From: an uncultured Pelagibacteraceae bacterium
Lineage (GTDB): Bacteria; Pseudomonadota; Alphaproteobacteria; Pelagibacterales; Pelagibacteraceae
Direction: 5' to 3'
Length of the DNA stretch: 63,171 nt
Assembly: GCA_902524635.1 (NCBI GenBank)
Contig: CABZDY010000002.1
Location: 1-63,171, forward strand
Notes under the pieces: model-generated
Told to the model about the DNA's origin: nothing
What the model saw: the letters and a program-made list of their open reading frames with translations, nothing else
The model's database searches: none
Made by a program: the position numbers and the translations under genes
In this document: piece after piece, positions 36,276-47,127 of the stretch
Numbering within the stretch: the stretch's first letter is position 1
Layout of the letters: each line of letters starts with the position of its first letter

Positions 36276-37352
36276 ATGGGTTTTAAATGTGGAATAGTTG
36301 GATTGCCAAATGTTGGTAAGTCTACTTTATTTAACGCTTTAACAAACTCTAATATAGCACAAGCAGAAAATTTTCCCTTTTGCACAATTGATCCAAATAT
36401 TGGCATTGTAGCAGTTCCGGACGAGAGACTTGATAAACTAGCTGAGATTTCGATTTCAAAAAAAAAAATTAATACTACAATCTCATTTGTTGATATCGCG
36501 GGTCTTGTTAAAGGAGCCTCTAAAGGGGAAGGATTGGGCAATAAATTCTTATCTCACATCAGAGAAGTTGATGCAATTATTCATATGATCAGATGTTTTG
36601 AGTCGGATGACATTCAAAATGTTAACCCTACTGTTGATCCTGTAAGAGATTTGGAGATTATAGAAACTGAAATGAAGTTAGCTGATTTAGTATCAATTCA
36701 AAAGAGACTTGATAAAAAAAATAAAAAAAATGTTGATATTGAAGAGCTCAAATTACTAGAAGCAGCCCAAAAGATAATCGATGAGGATGGAGATTTAACA
36801 TTGATCACAAATGAATTTGATGAAAAACTTTTAAAAAATAGCGGACTTCTTAGTACTAAACCAAAACTATACGTTTGCAATGTAGACGAGGACAGTATTA
36901 AGTCAGGCAACAAATATACTGAGGACTTTATAAAAAAATTTGATGAAAAAAACACATTGGTAATTTCTGCGGATATAGAAAATCAAATAAACCAATTAGA
37001 GGATGAAAATGAAAAAAAAAATTATATGAAAATGATCAATATGACAGAGACAGGACTTAATTCATTAATAAGGAAAGGATATGAACTTTTATCCTTACAA
37101 ACTTTTTTCACATCTGGACCAGAAGAGACTAGAGCTTGGACTATTACAAAGGAGTCTACAGCACCAAATGCTGCAGGAGAAATTCATTCTGACTTTGAAA
37201 AAGGATTTATTAGAGCCGAAACAATTTCTTATGAAGATTTTTTAAATAATCAAGGATGGTTAAAATCTAAAGAAGCCGGAAAAATGAGATTGGAAGGTAA
37301 AGAATATATTGTTAAAGACGGAGATATTTTAAACTTTCGTTTCAATACGTGA
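36276..37352 (+). CDS. ychF: Redox-regulated ATPase YchF
   Basis: MGFKCGIVGLPNVGKSTLFNALT, DIAGLVKGASKGEGLGNKFLSHIREVDAI, TGS domain. Confidence 0.97.
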   Translation: MGFKCGIVGLPNVGKSTLFNALTNSNIAQAENFPFCTIDPNIGIVAVPDERLDKLAEISISKKKINTTISFVDIAGLVKGASKGEGLGNKFLSHIREVDAIIHMIRCFESDDIQNVNPTVDPVRDLEIIETEMKLADLVSIQKRLDKKNKKNVDIEELKLLEAAQKIIDEDGDLTLITNEFDEKLLKNSGLLSTKPKLYVCNVDEDSIKSGNKYTEDFIKKFDEKNTLVISADIENQINQLEDENEKKNYMKMINMTETGLNSLIRKGYELLSLQTFFTSGPEETRAWTITKESTAPNAAGEIHSDFEKGFIRAETISYEDFLNNQGWLKSKEAGKMRLEGKEYIVKDGDILNFRFNT

Positions 37353-38114
37353 CCAGATTTTTTTCATACTGAAATAAACTAAAATTGTTAAAACAGATAG
37401 ATATATTATTACTCTAAAACCTAGTTTGTGTCTTGTTTCTAAGTGAGGTTCAGCTGTCCACTGTAAAAAAGTTGTTACATCTCTAGCCATTTGATCTACT
37501 GTTGCTTTTGTTCCATCAGAGTATTCTACAATGTCATCGTCTAAAGGAGATGACATTTTAATTTTGTTACCATACATATATTTATTGTAATAAACACCAT
37601 CATCTAACTCCATTCCTGCTGGTGGTTCATCATAACCCATTAAAACAGAGTAAATGTAGTTTGCTCCACCACTTCTTGCTTTTACGAGCACTGACATGTC
37701 TGGAGGATATGCTCCACCATTAGCAGCAATTGCTTCCTGAACATTTGCATAAGGCATTACAAATTTATCAGACAATTTAGCTTGCCTTTCAAACATTTCT
37801 CCATCACTATTTGGCCCGTCTATTACTTCGAAATTTGAAGCAATTGCTTTAGCTTCAAGCTCAGTAAACTCTGGTCCACCTTTCTCAGCAAGATTTCTAT
37901 AACTTAGATGTTTTAGTGAATGGCAAGAAGCACAAACTTCTGTATAAACTTGATATCCTCTTTGTAAGGATGCTCTATCGAATTTTCCAAAGAAGCTTTT
38001 GAAAGACCAATCTACCTCTAGTAGATCATGCTGATCTCCAGCTGCATTAACTTTTGTACAAAATAAAGATGAAACTAAAATAAAAAAAAAAGATAATTTT
38101 ATTAAGCTTCTCAC
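37329..38114 (-). CDS. petC: Cytochrome c1
   Basis: [58 protein letters not shown]. Confidence 0.96.
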   Translation of the reverse strand: MRSLIKLSFFFILVSSLFCTKVNAAGDQHDLLEVDWSFKSFFGKFDRASLQRGYQVYTEVCASCHSLKHLSYRNLAEKGGPEFTELEAKAIASNFEVIDGPNSDGEMFERQAKLSDKFVMPYANVQEAIAANGGAYPPDMSVLVKARSGGANYIYSVLMGYDEPPAGMELDDGVYYNKYMYGNKIKMSSPLDDDIVEYSDGTKATVDQMARDVTTFLQWTAEPHLETRHKLGFRVIIYLSVLTILVYFSMKKIWSRIETKV

Positions 38115-39379
38115 AGTTTTTCTTTGAAGTTAGAATTATTTTTGGCCATTGCCATATCCGGCGATCCACCCAAAATAGGTTCAGTTATGCTCATTGGTAA
38201 TGGGGTAGTTTTCTCTTTAAAACCTAAAAATGGAAGAATTATTAAGAAATGCGCAAAATAATAAGCCGTAGCAACTCTCGCTATCAATAAGTATATCCCT
38301 TCTGCTGGCATTGCTCCCACATAACCAAGTATTAATACGTCAGCAACTAAAAACCAGTAGAACTGCTTATATATAGGTCTAAACACTGTTGATCTAACTT
38401 TAGAAGTATCTAACCAAGGTAAAATCACGAGCACAAATATTGCAGCAAACATTGCGATTACTCCAAGCAGTTTATCAGGGACTGATCTTAAAATTGCATA
38501 AAATGGTAACAAGTACCATTCAGGAACAATGTGGGCAGGAGTGACTAGCGGGTTTGCCTCTATATAGTTATCTGCATGACCAAGTATATTAGGTGAAAAG
38601 AATACAAAGAATGCAAATATTAATAAAAATATTAAAAGTGCAAATGCATCTTTAATTACTATATACGGATGAAAAGGAACAGTATCCTTAGATGGTTTCT
38701 TTATATCTATTCCGATAGGGTTATTATTTCCGGGAACATGAAGTGCCCAAATATGAAGAACTACTAATCCCAAAATTAAAAATGGAAATAAATAGTGTAA
38801 ACTAAAAAATCTTGTTAAAGTAGGATTATCAACTGAGTAACCTCCCCAAAGCCAATTCGTGATACTCTCACCTACCAAAGGAATGGCACTAAATAGGTTT
38901 GTAATCACTGTTGCACCCCAGAAACTCATCTGTCCCCAAGGAAGAACATACCCCATAAATGCAGTTGCCATCATAAGGAAATAAATCAACATACCTATAA
39001 TCCAAATAACTTCTCTTGGTGATTTATATGAGCCATAATACAAAGACCTAAAGATATGGATATATACAGCTAAGAAAAACATTGATGCACCGTTTGCATG
39101 CACATATCTAATTAACCAACCATAATTTACATCTCTCATAATATGCTCTACACTCTGAAACGCTAAATCAGCGTGAGCGACATAATGCATGCCTAAAACA
39201 ATTCCTGTGATTATTTGTGTAATTAAGCAAAAAGTAAGAATTCCTCCAAATGTCCACCAGTAATTTAAATTTTTGGGAGTAGGATAATCTGTTAAATGGT
39301 TTGCAAGTGTTAATAGTGGAAGTCTATCATTAAACCATTTTCCAACTTTTGATTTAGGTGTGTATTCGTGATCGCTCAT
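38111..39379 (-). CDS. petB: Cytochrome b (bc1 complex)
   Basis: [71 protein letters not shown]. Confidence 0.98.
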   Translation of the reverse strand: MSDHEYTPKSKVGKWFNDRLPLLTLANHLTDYPTPKNLNYWWTFGGILTFCLITQIITGIVLGMHYVAHADLAFQSVEHIMRDVNYGWLIRYVHANGASMFFLAVYIHIFRSLYYGSYKSPREVIWIIGMLIYFLMMATAFMGYVLPWGQMSFWGATVITNLFSAIPLVGESITNWLWGGYSVDNPTLTRFFSLHYLFPFLILGLVVLHIWALHVPGNNNPIGIDIKKPSKDTVPFHPYIVIKDAFALLIFLLIFAFFVFFSPNILGHADNYIEANPLVTPAHIVPEWYLLPFYAILRSVPDKLLGVIAMFAAIFVLVILPWLDTSKVRSTVFRPIYKQFYWFLVADVLILGYVGAMPAEGIYLLIARVATAYYFAHFLIILPFLGFKEKTTPLPMSITEPILGGSPDMAMAKNNSNFKEKL

Positions 39380-39387
39380 AAATTTTT

Positions 39388-39906
39388 CTATCCAATTTTT
39401 ATAGTGTTACTATTTACAAATTCGTATTTTGGTACTTCCATATTAGTAGGTGCTGGTCCTTTTCTAATTCTTCCAGATGTATCGTAGTGTGAACCATGAC
39501 ATGGACAAAACCATGCGCCATAATCTCCTTTATCATTTAAAGGTACACAGCCAAGGTGAGTACATACTCCTAACATTACAAGCCACTCGGGATTTTTTGC
39601 TCTGTCTTCATCTTTTTCGGGATGTTTCAGTTCGCTTAAATCTACAGCTCTTGCACTTTCAATTTCTTCTTTAGTTCTTCTTTTTATAAAAACTGGTTTA
39701 CCTCTCCACAGAACTGTTATCGATTGTCCTGGCTCTACTGCGCTTATATCTACTTCTGTGCTTGCTAATGCTTTTACTGAAGCATCTGGGTTCATTTGAT
39801 CAACTAACGGCCAAACAACCGCACCGACACCTACTGCACCTGCTGCTGTTGTTGCGGTCACTATAAAATCTCTTCTATTTGGCTTCTTTTTTTCTGATTC
39901 GGACAT
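39388..39906 (-). CDS. petA: Ubiquinol-cytochrome c reductase iron-sulfur (Rieske) subunit
   Basis: [13 protein letters not shown] Tat signal; [18 protein letters not shown]. Confidence 0.97.
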   Translation of the reverse strand: MSESEKKKPNRRDFIVTATTAAGAVGVGAVVWPLVDQMNPDASVKALASTEVDISAVEPGQSITVLWRGKPVFIKRRTKEEIESARAVDLSELKHPEKDEDRAKNPEWLVMLGVCTHLGCVPLNDKGDYGAWFCPCHGSHYDTSGRIRKGPAPTNMEVPKYEFVNSNTIKIG

Positions 39907-39928
39907 TTAATATTTTAATTTTTTCTTA

Positions 39929-39946
39929 ATATATGATTTCATATAT
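39929..39946. repeat. 18-bp inverted repeat ATATATGA-TT-TCATATAT in petABC/trmL divergent promoter region
   Basis: 8-bp perfect arms with 2-bp spacer. Confidence 0.6.
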
Positions 39947-40000
39947 GAAGAAAAACGTTATTTTTCCATGGTAACAATGACACACAAAAAAACTAAATCG

Positions 40001-40462
40001 ATGCCTAAAATAGCACTTTACGAGCCTGATATACCGCAAAATACAGCAGCCATAGCTCGAACTTGCTCTTGCCTTGGAGCTGTTCTTGAAATTATAGAGC
40101 CTTGTGGATTTTTACTAAGTGACAAGCGTTTTAAAAGAGTTGTGATGGATTATCTGGATGAGAAAATGATGAAGATTTACAGAAGTTCAGATGAATTTTT
40201 TGAAGCAAAAAAAAATGATAGAGTAGTTTTAATGACTACTAAGGCAAGTAAAATTTATACTGAATTTAAATTTAGAAACAACGATACCTTGCTCTTTGGA
40301 AGAGAAAGTGCCGGCGTTCCGAATGAGGTCTATAAAAGGTTAGAAAATAGGATAAAAATACCCATGATTGAAAAAAAAAGATCCTTGAACCTGGCATCTT
40401 CAGTTGCAATAGTATTGTCAGAAAATATAAGACAATCAAATACTTATGGACCAAACAATTAA
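40001..40462 (+). CDS. trmL: tRNA (cytidine(34)-2'-O)-methyltransferase
   Basis: IALYEPDIPQNTAAIARTCSCLGAVLEIIEPCGF, LLFGRESAGVPNEVY, RSLNLASSVAIVLSE; likely start 40001. Confidence 0.93.
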   Translation: MPKIALYEPDIPQNTAAIARTCSCLGAVLEIIEPCGFLLSDKRFKRVVMDYLDEKMMKIYRSSDEFFEAKKNDRVVLMTTKASKIYTEFKFRNNDTLLFGRESAGVPNEVYKRLENRIKIPMIEKKRSLNLASSVAIVLSENIRQSNTYGPNN

Positions 40463-41273
40463 AAAAAAATTAGCTCGAAATTGGTTTAAGACTTTGCAAG
40501 AAGTAATTTGTCAAGAAATAGAGGAATTAGAAGCAAAAAAAAATATCTTCAAAATTAAAAATTGGGAAAGAGGAAAAAACTCAAATGAAGGTGGAGGCCA
40601 ATTTAGAATATTGGAAAATGGAAAAATTTTTGAAAAAGTAGGTGTAAATTTTTCAGAAGTTTATGGAAAATTTTCAAAAGAATTTAGAAATAGAATTCCT
40701 GGGGTAGATAAAAATCCAAACTTTTGGGCAGCAGGTATATCGGTAGTGATGCATATGAAAAATCCCCATGTTCCTGCTATGCATTTTAACACTAGGTATA
40801 TTTATACTTCTCATGGATGGTTTGGTGGAGGGATGGATGTTACCCCTTGCCTGAAAGATAAAAGTTTAGAAAAATGGTTTCATAATGAATTAAAGAAATC
40901 TTGTAATAAACATAATAAAAATTTTTATAAAAAATATAAAAAATGGTGTGACGAATATTTTTACTTACCGCATAGGAAAGAACCAAGAGGTATAGGGGGA
41001 ATTTTTTTTGATTATAAAAAAGAAAATTGGGAAAAAGATTTTAGTTTTGTAAGAGAAGTAGGAATAAGTTTTAAAAACATTTTTAGAGAAATTATATTAA
41101 GAAAATATAAAAAAAAATGGTCAAATAAACAAAAAGAAATTCAATTAGAAAAAAGAGGTCGATATGTTGAATTTAACTTACTTTATGATAGAGGTACCAA
41201 GTTTGGTTTGCAAACGAATGGTAATGTTGAGGCAATTTTAATGTCATTACCACCTCTTGCAAAATGGAAATAA
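40446..41273 (+). CDS. hemF: Oxygen-dependent coproporphyrinogen oxidase
   Basis: GGGQFRILENGKIFEKVGVNFSEVYG, NPHVPAMHFNTRYI, WFGGGMDVTPC, HRKEPRGIGGIFFDY, YVEFNLLYDRGTKFGLQT. Confidence 0.97.
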   Translation: MDQTIKKKLARNWFKTLQEVICQEIEELEAKKNIFKIKNWERGKNSNEGGGQFRILENGKIFEKVGVNFSEVYGKFSKEFRNRIPGVDKNPNFWAAGISVVMHMKNPHVPAMHFNTRYIYTSHGWFGGGMDVTPCLKDKSLEKWFHNELKKSCNKHNKNFYKKYKKWCDEYFYLPHRKEPRGIGGIFFDYKKENWEKDFSFVREVGISFKNIFREIILRKYKKKWSNKQKEIQLEKRGRYVEFNLLYDRGTKFGLQTNGNVEAILMSLPPLAKWK

Positions 41274-41276
41274 ATT

Positions 41277-41753
41277 ATGGATAAAGAGCCAATCACAGTT
41301 AGAGGATTAGAAAAATTAAAAAAGGAATTAATTTTCTTGAAAGAAAAGAAAAGACCCGAGATAGTTGCGGCCATAGCTGAAGCAAGATCACATGGGGATC
41401 TTAAAGAAAATGCTGAATATCATGCTGCAAAAGAACAACAATCTCACAATGAAGGAAGAGTTCAAGAAGTTGAGGATATTATAGCTAGAGCAAATGTTAT
41501 TGACGTTTCTAAATTAGATAACGATGGAAAAGTTATATTTGGTTCAACAATCATGCTACAAAATTTAGATACTGAAGAAAGTTTAAAATATAAGATTGTT
41601 GGAAAAGATGAAGCAGATTTGAAAGAAAAACTAATATATTTTAAATCGCCAATAGGCATGGGTCTAATTGGTAAAAATAAGGGTGATTTAGTTGAAATTA
41701 AAACGCCCGCAGGAGTAAAAAATTTTGAAATAAAAGACGTTAAATATATTTAA
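41277..41753 (+). CDS. greA: Transcription elongation factor GreA
   Basis: [46 protein letters not shown]. Confidence 0.97.
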   Translation: MDKEPITVRGLEKLKKELIFLKEKKRPEIVAAIAEARSHGDLKENAEYHAAKEQQSHNEGRVQEVEDIIARANVIDVSKLDNDGKVIFGSTIMLQNLDTEESLKYKIVGKDEADLKEKLIYFKSPIGMGLIGKNKGDLVEIKTPAGVKNFEIKDVKYI

Positions 41754-43024
41754 TTATTTAATACGTTATCAATTTCTTTATTACTTAATTTAAAGTTGTT
41801 ATTTAACCACAAGTCCTCGAGTAATCTAATTTTTTGTCCAAATTCTTTACCTTCTTTTAAGTTATATTTTTCAAGTAAATCCAGTGCTTTTAAGGGAAAA
41901 ATAGGCTTCTCAAACTGTTCAAAATATTTTTTTAATTCAATTATTTTTTTTGGTGCTTTTTTTGAGTTAAAAATTTTTAAATCTAATAAATCAATAACGT
42001 AAGATTTATTATTAAAATAAAAAATCCTTTGAAGATTTTTTTTATCGAAATAGTCTTTTTCAGAGAATAATTCATAATTTTCAATAAGAAACTTTATTCT
42101 TTTTTTATCTTCATTTGATAAATTATACTTAAATAAAAAATAATTAGCGTTATCAGTTTCATCTATAATTAAGTAAGAAATTAAAAAAATAAATGTTTTT
42201 TTGTAAAATATATTCTTTGAGTAGTCATTCATTTTTTCTAAATTATTAAGATTAACAAGCTGAGGAAAAATTGTTGTTAAAGTTTCTAATGAAAAAGAGT
42301 CTTTTGATAGTTGTAAAAAATTTTTAGATAAAATAATTTTTTTTAATTCACTCATTAATCTTTCTTTTGAAAGATTGGCTACACCAGATATGTTTTGCTT
42401 GATTGATTTTTTTACTGATAAATTATGGGGGTGATTACTATAATTTATAAAGAATCTCACATATCTCAAAATTCTTAAATAATCTTCCTGAATTCTATTA
42501 TCTGCATTACCAATAAAAATTACCTTTCCCTCTTCTATATCTTTGGCACCTCCATTTGGATCAAATAAATTACCATCTTTATCAGCATAAATAGAATTAA
42601 TGGTAAAATCTCTTCTTGATGAATCTTTCAACCAGTCTGTTGTATATCTAACGTTTGCATGTCTTCCATCGGTATCAACATCTTCTCTTAATGATGTGAT
42701 CTCAAAATATTTTTGTCCTATATTTGCAGTAATAGTTCCGTGTTTTATGCTAGTTTCAAAGAATTTAATGTTATTTGATTGCAAACATTCTTTAACTTGA
42801 TTTGGATTTAAATTTACAGCTAAATCAATATCATCCACATCCTCTTGATTTAAAATTTTTCTTACACAACCCCCTACATATCTAATTTCACTTGTGTCAT
42901 TAAAGTTAGATATCGAGTCAAAAAGTTTTGAAATATCAGTGCTTTTATAAATCTTTAAAAAAGATCTATCTTTAAGAGTAAGTTTTTTATTTGTTTTAAA
43001 GATTTTTTTAAAAAATTTGTACAT
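41750..43024 (-). CDS. cca: CCA tRNA nucleotidyltransferase/poly(A) polymerase family protein
   Basis: [76 protein letters not shown]. Confidence 0.93.
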   Translation of the reverse strand: MYKFFKKIFKTNKKLTLKDRSFLKIYKSTDISKLFDSISNFNDTSEIRYVGGCVRKILNQEDVDDIDLAVNLNPNQVKECLQSNNIKFFETSIKHGTITANIGQKYFEITSLREDVDTDGRHANVRYTTDWLKDSSRRDFTINSIYADKDGNLFDPNGGAKDIEEGKVIFIGNADNRIQEDYLRILRYVRFFINYSNHPHNLSVKKSIKQNISGVANLSKERLMSELKKIILSKNFLQLSKDSFSLETLTTIFPQLVNLNNLEKMNDYSKNIFYKKTFIFLISYLIIDETDNANYFLFKYNLSNEDKKRIKFLIENYELFSEKDYFDKKNLQRIFYFNNKSYVIDLLDLKIFNSKKAPKKIIELKKYFEQFEKPIFPLKALDLLEKYNLKEGKEFGQKIRLLEDLWLNNNFKLSNKEIDNVLNN

Positions 43025-43027
43025 AAG

Positions 43028-43100
43028 TGGCTGGGGTGCTAGGATTCGAACCTAGGATGGCGGTACCAAAAACCGCTGCCTTACCACTTGGCTACACCCC
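43028..43100 (-). tRNA. tRNA-Gln(TTG)
   Basis: GGGGTGTAGCCAAGTGGTAAGGCAGCGGTTTTTGGTACCGCCATCCTAGGTTCGAATCCTAGCACCCCAGCCA; anticodon TTG; encoded CCA. Confidence 0.96.
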
Positions 43101-43133
43101 AAAATTAATTTCATATATCACAAAAAAAAAGCT

Positions 43134-43982
43134 TTATATAGTTTTTGATAAATTACACCAATAGTTTTTATAATTTTTTCTTAATAATTTCTTTGCATTT
43201 AGTGCGGCTTTTTTGGACTTAAAATACCCAACGATTGTTGAGCCAGATCCTGACATTCTTACATATGAATTTTTATCAATATTTAAAAAATAATCTCTAA
43301 GTTTCTGAAGTCTAGGATATTTTTTTGTAGATATGATTTCTAAATCATTTTTTAACTTTGACATTAAATTAAAGTCAATATTTTTTGACTTTATTTTTGA
43401 TAATTGTGGTTTTGAGTAATGTCTAACTCGATTAAAGATAACTTTTGTAGAACAGCCAAAATTAGGTTTAACCATTAAAACGAACATTTTTAAATTTTTT
43501 TTAATTTTTGTAATTTTTTTTTTGTAAGAAATAATTAAATTTTTTTGATCAATACCCAAAATTACATCTGAGCCTATTTTTGAACATAAATTATGTCTCT
43601 CCTTTAATGTTAAATTGATTTTGTTTTTTTTTTCAAAGTAATTTATTAAAGAGGCCGCATTCATAGAGCCCCCGCCAAGTCCAGCTTTTTGAGGAATATT
43701 TTTTTTTATTAAAATTGAATATTTATGATTTTTTAATTTTTTTTTTTTATCTAGGATATTTAACAAATTACTAACAGTATTTACTTTTGGTACTTTATTA
43801 GAAAAATGTCCTAAAAATCTTACTACATGATTTTTATTGTTTATTCTTTTTATATAAATTTGATCATGTAAATCAACAAAAGCAACTAGAGTTTCTAAAT
43901 TATGAAGTTTTGACTTTCGTTTTCCTAGCACGTTAAGTGATAAATTAACTTTTGCATGTGATTTAATCTTTTCAAATCTCAT
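43134..43982 (-). CDS. ispE: 4-(cytidine 5'-diphospho)-2-C-methyl-D-erythritol kinase
   Basis: SHAKVNLSLNVLGKRKSKLHNLETLVAF, KKNIPQKAGLGGGSMNAASLI, VRMSGSGSTIVGYF. Confidence 0.95.
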   Translation of the reverse strand: MRFEKIKSHAKVNLSLNVLGKRKSKLHNLETLVAFVDLHDQIYIKRINNKNHVVRFLGHFSNKVPKVNTVSNLLNILDKKKKLKNHKYSILIKKNIPQKAGLGGGSMNAASLINYFEKKNKINLTLKERHNLCSKIGSDVILGIDQKNLIISYKKKITKIKKNLKMFVLMVKPNFGCSTKVIFNRVRHYSKPQLSKIKSKNIDFNLMSKLKNDLEIISTKKYPRLQKLRDYFLNIDKNSYVRMSGSGSTIVGYFKSKKAALNAKKLLRKNYKNYWCNLSKTI

Positions 43983-43985
43983 TAA

Positions 43986-45659
43986 TTATGATTTTTCTAA
44001 ACCCTCTAATAATTTAGATTTTATTTTTAATTTCATATTATCTTCTGTTTCCTCAAACCCTAAAACAGCCCGCCAATAATAGTTTGCTTGTAGTTTTTTA
44101 TTTAGTTTCCAAAGAACATCGCCATAATGATCGTTAACAATTGGATCGTCTGGCATAAGCTGCAAAGCTCTTTTTAAGTATTTTTCAGCATTAATATAAT
44201 CACCAATCAAATAATATCCCCAACCAACAGAGTCTGTTATATATGGATCATCTTCTTTTTGTTTGTAGGCCGACTGTATCATTTCTATTGCTTCATCTAT
44301 TTTGTGATTTCTTTCTAGCCAACTATAAGCAAGATAATTCATAGTATATGGTTCATTTGGATATATTTTTAAACTCTCCAACATATCTTTGTCCGCTTTT
44401 TCATAATTTCCCATCCTTTCATAGCTGCTACCTCTTCTGTATAGGATCCTTGAGAGTGCATAAGAATTCTTTTCAACTTTTTTCATTAATTCAGTGTAAT
44501 ATTCGATAGCAATTTCATAATTTTCAAAACCTTTGTTAATATTCGCATAGTCATAAAGGATTTTTAAAGTTGGAGACTTTATAGAATTGAAATGCATCTT
44601 AATATAAATTGCAGCTTCTTCTTCTGAATTATCTTCAGACAGTATTCTTCCAATCTTTTTTGTTTTATACCAAAAGTATAATTTATCTTTTTTTTTGAAA
44701 TCTTCTAAAATTTTATTAGCTTGGTAATTATTCTTATTTAAGTAATAATTTTCAGCAAGCAAGGTCCGATTAAAATAAAATTCAGGATTTAAGTATTCTG
44801 ATATTCTTAAATAAAAATTTGACTGATCAAAAATATTTTGAGTAGAAAATAAGTTAGATACCAAATAAAAGATCTCAGCCAAAATATCATTTTCATTTTT
44901 ACAAGAGAAATGAGTTTTAAATTTTTTATAATCTTCATTATCGATCCAATCTTTTATTTGATGTAATAATATACTATCTCCCAAAGGTTCAATTCTTTTA
45001 GATACTTCATTTACTTTTTTAAGTTCTTTATTCTCAATCAGATTTGCAAAATAAAAAAACATATATCTCGAATAATCTCCATCAGAGCTATTTAACAACC
45101 TTTCAAAATATGAATTTGTTTTTTGTGAGTTTAAATAACAATTCTGAAAAGCAGTTGAAATTAAACTTAATGATCCATATTTATTATCTTCAATAGCCTC
45201 TTTTTTAATAAACAGATAATTAAAATCTTTTAAAATTTTGTAAATTACGTATTCGTAAGTTCCATCATCTTTGACCATTTGAAACTCTTTGATTCTTTTA
45301 TTGGCTTGTTTAAAATCTTTTTTCTTAAAGCTATCAACTAAAAGGAGAAGGTTGAGCTCAAAGGTATTTGAATTAATATCATTTTTTGAAATTTTTATTT
45401 GGTCTATTCCTTTTTTAACTTGTCCATTTAAAACTAATGAAAATACGTACTTTTTTAAAAAATTATCATGTTTTTGGATAAGAAATTTAGATGAATTAAA
45501 ATAATCAAGTGCTGCCTCATTTTTTTGATTGCCTGATGAAACTAAAGCAGAAAAATAATTAGAGAGATACTTTTGATTGAATTTATTTTCTTCAGAATTA
45601 CTTGAATATGTACTGGTCTGCAGTGCTAAAAGTGATAAAATTACAAAAAAAATTTTCAT
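43986..45659 (-). CDS. Tetratricopeptide-repeat protein, exported
   Basis: Signal-like N-terminus MKIFFVILSLLALQTSTYSS; TPR repeats e.g. ALSRILYRRGSSYERMGNYEKADKDMLESLKIYPNEPYTMNYLAYSW; start moved from 45686. Confidence 0.85.
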   Translation of the reverse strand: MKIFFVILSLLALQTSTYSSNSEENKFNQKYLSNYFSALVSSGNQKNEAALDYFNSSKFLIQKHDNFLKKYVFSLVLNGQVKKGIDQIKISKNDINSNTFELNLLLLVDSFKKKDFKQANKRIKEFQMVKDDGTYEYVIYKILKDFNYLFIKKEAIEDNKYGSLSLISTAFQNCYLNSQKTNSYFERLLNSSDGDYSRYMFFYFANLIENKELKKVNEVSKRIEPLGDSILLHQIKDWIDNEDYKKFKTHFSCKNENDILAEIFYLVSNLFSTQNIFDQSNFYLRISEYLNPEFYFNRTLLAENYYLNKNNYQANKILEDFKKKDKLYFWYKTKKIGRILSEDNSEEEAAIYIKMHFNSIKSPTLKILYDYANINKGFENYEIAIEYYTELMKKVEKNSYALSRILYRRGSSYERMGNYEKADKDMLESLKIYPNEPYTMNYLAYSWLERNHKIDEAIEMIQSAYKQKEDDPYITDSVGWGYYLIGDYINAEKYLKRALQLMPDDPIVNDHYGDVLWKLNKKLQANYYWRAVLGFEETEDNMKLKIKSKLLEGLEKS

Positions 45660-45669
45660 ATTTAAACTT

Positions 45670-46374
45670 ATGACTTTAAATCTCAAAAATCAAAATGACA
45701 TATTAAACCTTGAAAATCTTAACTCAAATGAAATTGAATATATATTTAACGATAAACCAATTAACAGACTTAAAACTAAACCAGAGCTAGAAGATAAAAA
45801 AAAACTTCTTTTAAAATTAAAGAGTGAAATTGAAAATATAGATAATTGTGAACTGAAAAATAATGCTACGCAACTTGTATTTGCTGATGGGAACAGCAAA
45901 AGTAAAATTATGGTAATCGGTGAAGGTCCGGGCCAAAAAGAAGACGAGCAAGGGAAGCCATTTGTGGGAGACGCTGGGTTATTATTAAATAAAATGTTAG
46001 AGGCTATTCAAATAAAAAGAGATAATATTTATATTACTAATGTGGTTAACTATCGACCACCAAATAACAGAAAGCCTGAGCCTTCAGAAATTAATAGATA
46101 TTCGAATTTTCTTCGAAAACATATTTCAATTATTGATCCTAAAATTTTAATTCTGATGGGTAGTACAGCCATGGAATCACTTTTTGGATCTAAGATAAAA
46201 ATTTCAAAAGAAAGAGGTGTTTGGAAAGATTTAATCATTCATAATAAAACATACTTGACAATGATCACATTTCACCCAGCATATTTATTAAGACAAGCTG
46301 AACAAAAAAAATATTCTTGGGCTGATTTAAAACAAATCAGGAAGAAAATTGATCAATTAAGAATATCAGTCTAA
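45670..46374 (+). CDS. Uracil-DNA glycosylase, family 4-like, lacking Fe-S cysteines
   Basis: VIGEGPGQKEDEQGKPFVGDAGLLLNKML, YITNVVNYRPPNNRKPEPSEI, TFHPAYLLR; start moved from 45577. Confidence 0.92.
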   Translation: MTLNLKNQNDILNLENLNSNEIEYIFNDKPINRLKTKPELEDKKKLLLKLKSEIENIDNCELKNNATQLVFADGNSKSKIMVIGEGPGQKEDEQGKPFVGDAGLLLNKMLEAIQIKRDNIYITNVVNYRPPNNRKPEPSEINRYSNFLRKHISIIDPKILILMGSTAMESLFGSKIKISKERGVWKDLIIHNKTYLTMITFHPAYLLRQAEQKKYSWADLKQIRKKIDQLRISV

Positions 46375-46381
46375 CTTAACG

Positions 46382-46516
46382 ATGATAGAAATACATAAAA
46401 AATATGTAAATTGGTGGAGAGAAAAACTTAATCTTTCAAATTATGGATTATTGTGGATTACTTTTATTAAAGGTTTGATAATTGGAGTACTTTTGTATCA
46501 TTTTTTTATTACTTAA
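46382..46516 (+). CDS. Small single-TM protein (44 aa), translationally coupled to rnhB
   Basis: MIEIHKKYVNWWREKLNLSNYGLLWITFIKGLIIGVLLYHFFIT*; TAATG overlap with rnhB start; below ORF-track length cut-off. Confidence 0.65.
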   Translation: MIEIHKKYVNWWREKLNLSNYGLLWITFIKGLIIGVLLYHFFIT

Positions 46517-47094
46517 TGAGAAAAATTGTAGCTGGAGTTGATGAAGTTGGTAGAGGAAGTTTAATTGGTCCAGTATATGCTGCAGCTGTTATTCTTAAAA
46601 AAAATATTAAAAAGAAAGAGATCAAAGATTCAAAGAAGTTAAATAAGATTGATAGAGAAAAATTAGCAAAATTTATAAAAAAAAATTCTACTTGGGCAAT
46701 AGGATCTGCCTCGGTTAAGGAAATAGAAAAACTAAATATTTTAAGTGCTAGTTTATTAGCCATGAAGAGAGCTATAAAAAAACTAAAAGTTAAACCTAAT
46801 TTAGTGCTTATTGACGGGAATAAATCACCAGAATTAAGTAATTATCTTATTAAAACAATAATTAAAGGAGACCAAAAAATTAAAGAAATATCAGCAGCAT
46901 CAATAATTGCAAAAGTTTCAAGGGATAAACTGATGCTCAAAATGTCAAAAAGTTTTAAGAAATATAAATGGTATTTAAATGCTGGTTATGGAACTAGAGA
47001 TCACATTAATGCTATTAGAAAATATGGAGTAACTAGATTTCATAGAAAAACATTCAATCCTATACACAACATATTGAGTCACAGAAAAAAATAG
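46516..47094 (+). CDS. rnhB: Ribonuclease HII
   Basis: VAGVDEVGRGSLIGPVYAAAVIL, IDGNKSPEL, AASIIAKVSRDKLM, NAGYGTRDHINAI. Confidence 0.97.
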   Translation: MRKIVAGVDEVGRGSLIGPVYAAAVILKKNIKKKEIKDSKKLNKIDREKLAKFIKKNSTWAIGSASVKEIEKLNILSASLLAMKRAIKKLKVKPNLVLIDGNKSPELSNYLIKTIIKGDQKIKEISAASIIAKVSRDKLMLKMSKSFKKYKWYLNAGYGTRDHINAIRKYGVTRFHRKTFNPIHNILSHRKK

Positions 47095-47127
47095 TAACAA
47101 GTAGACTCAAAATAATTCAATCTCAGG

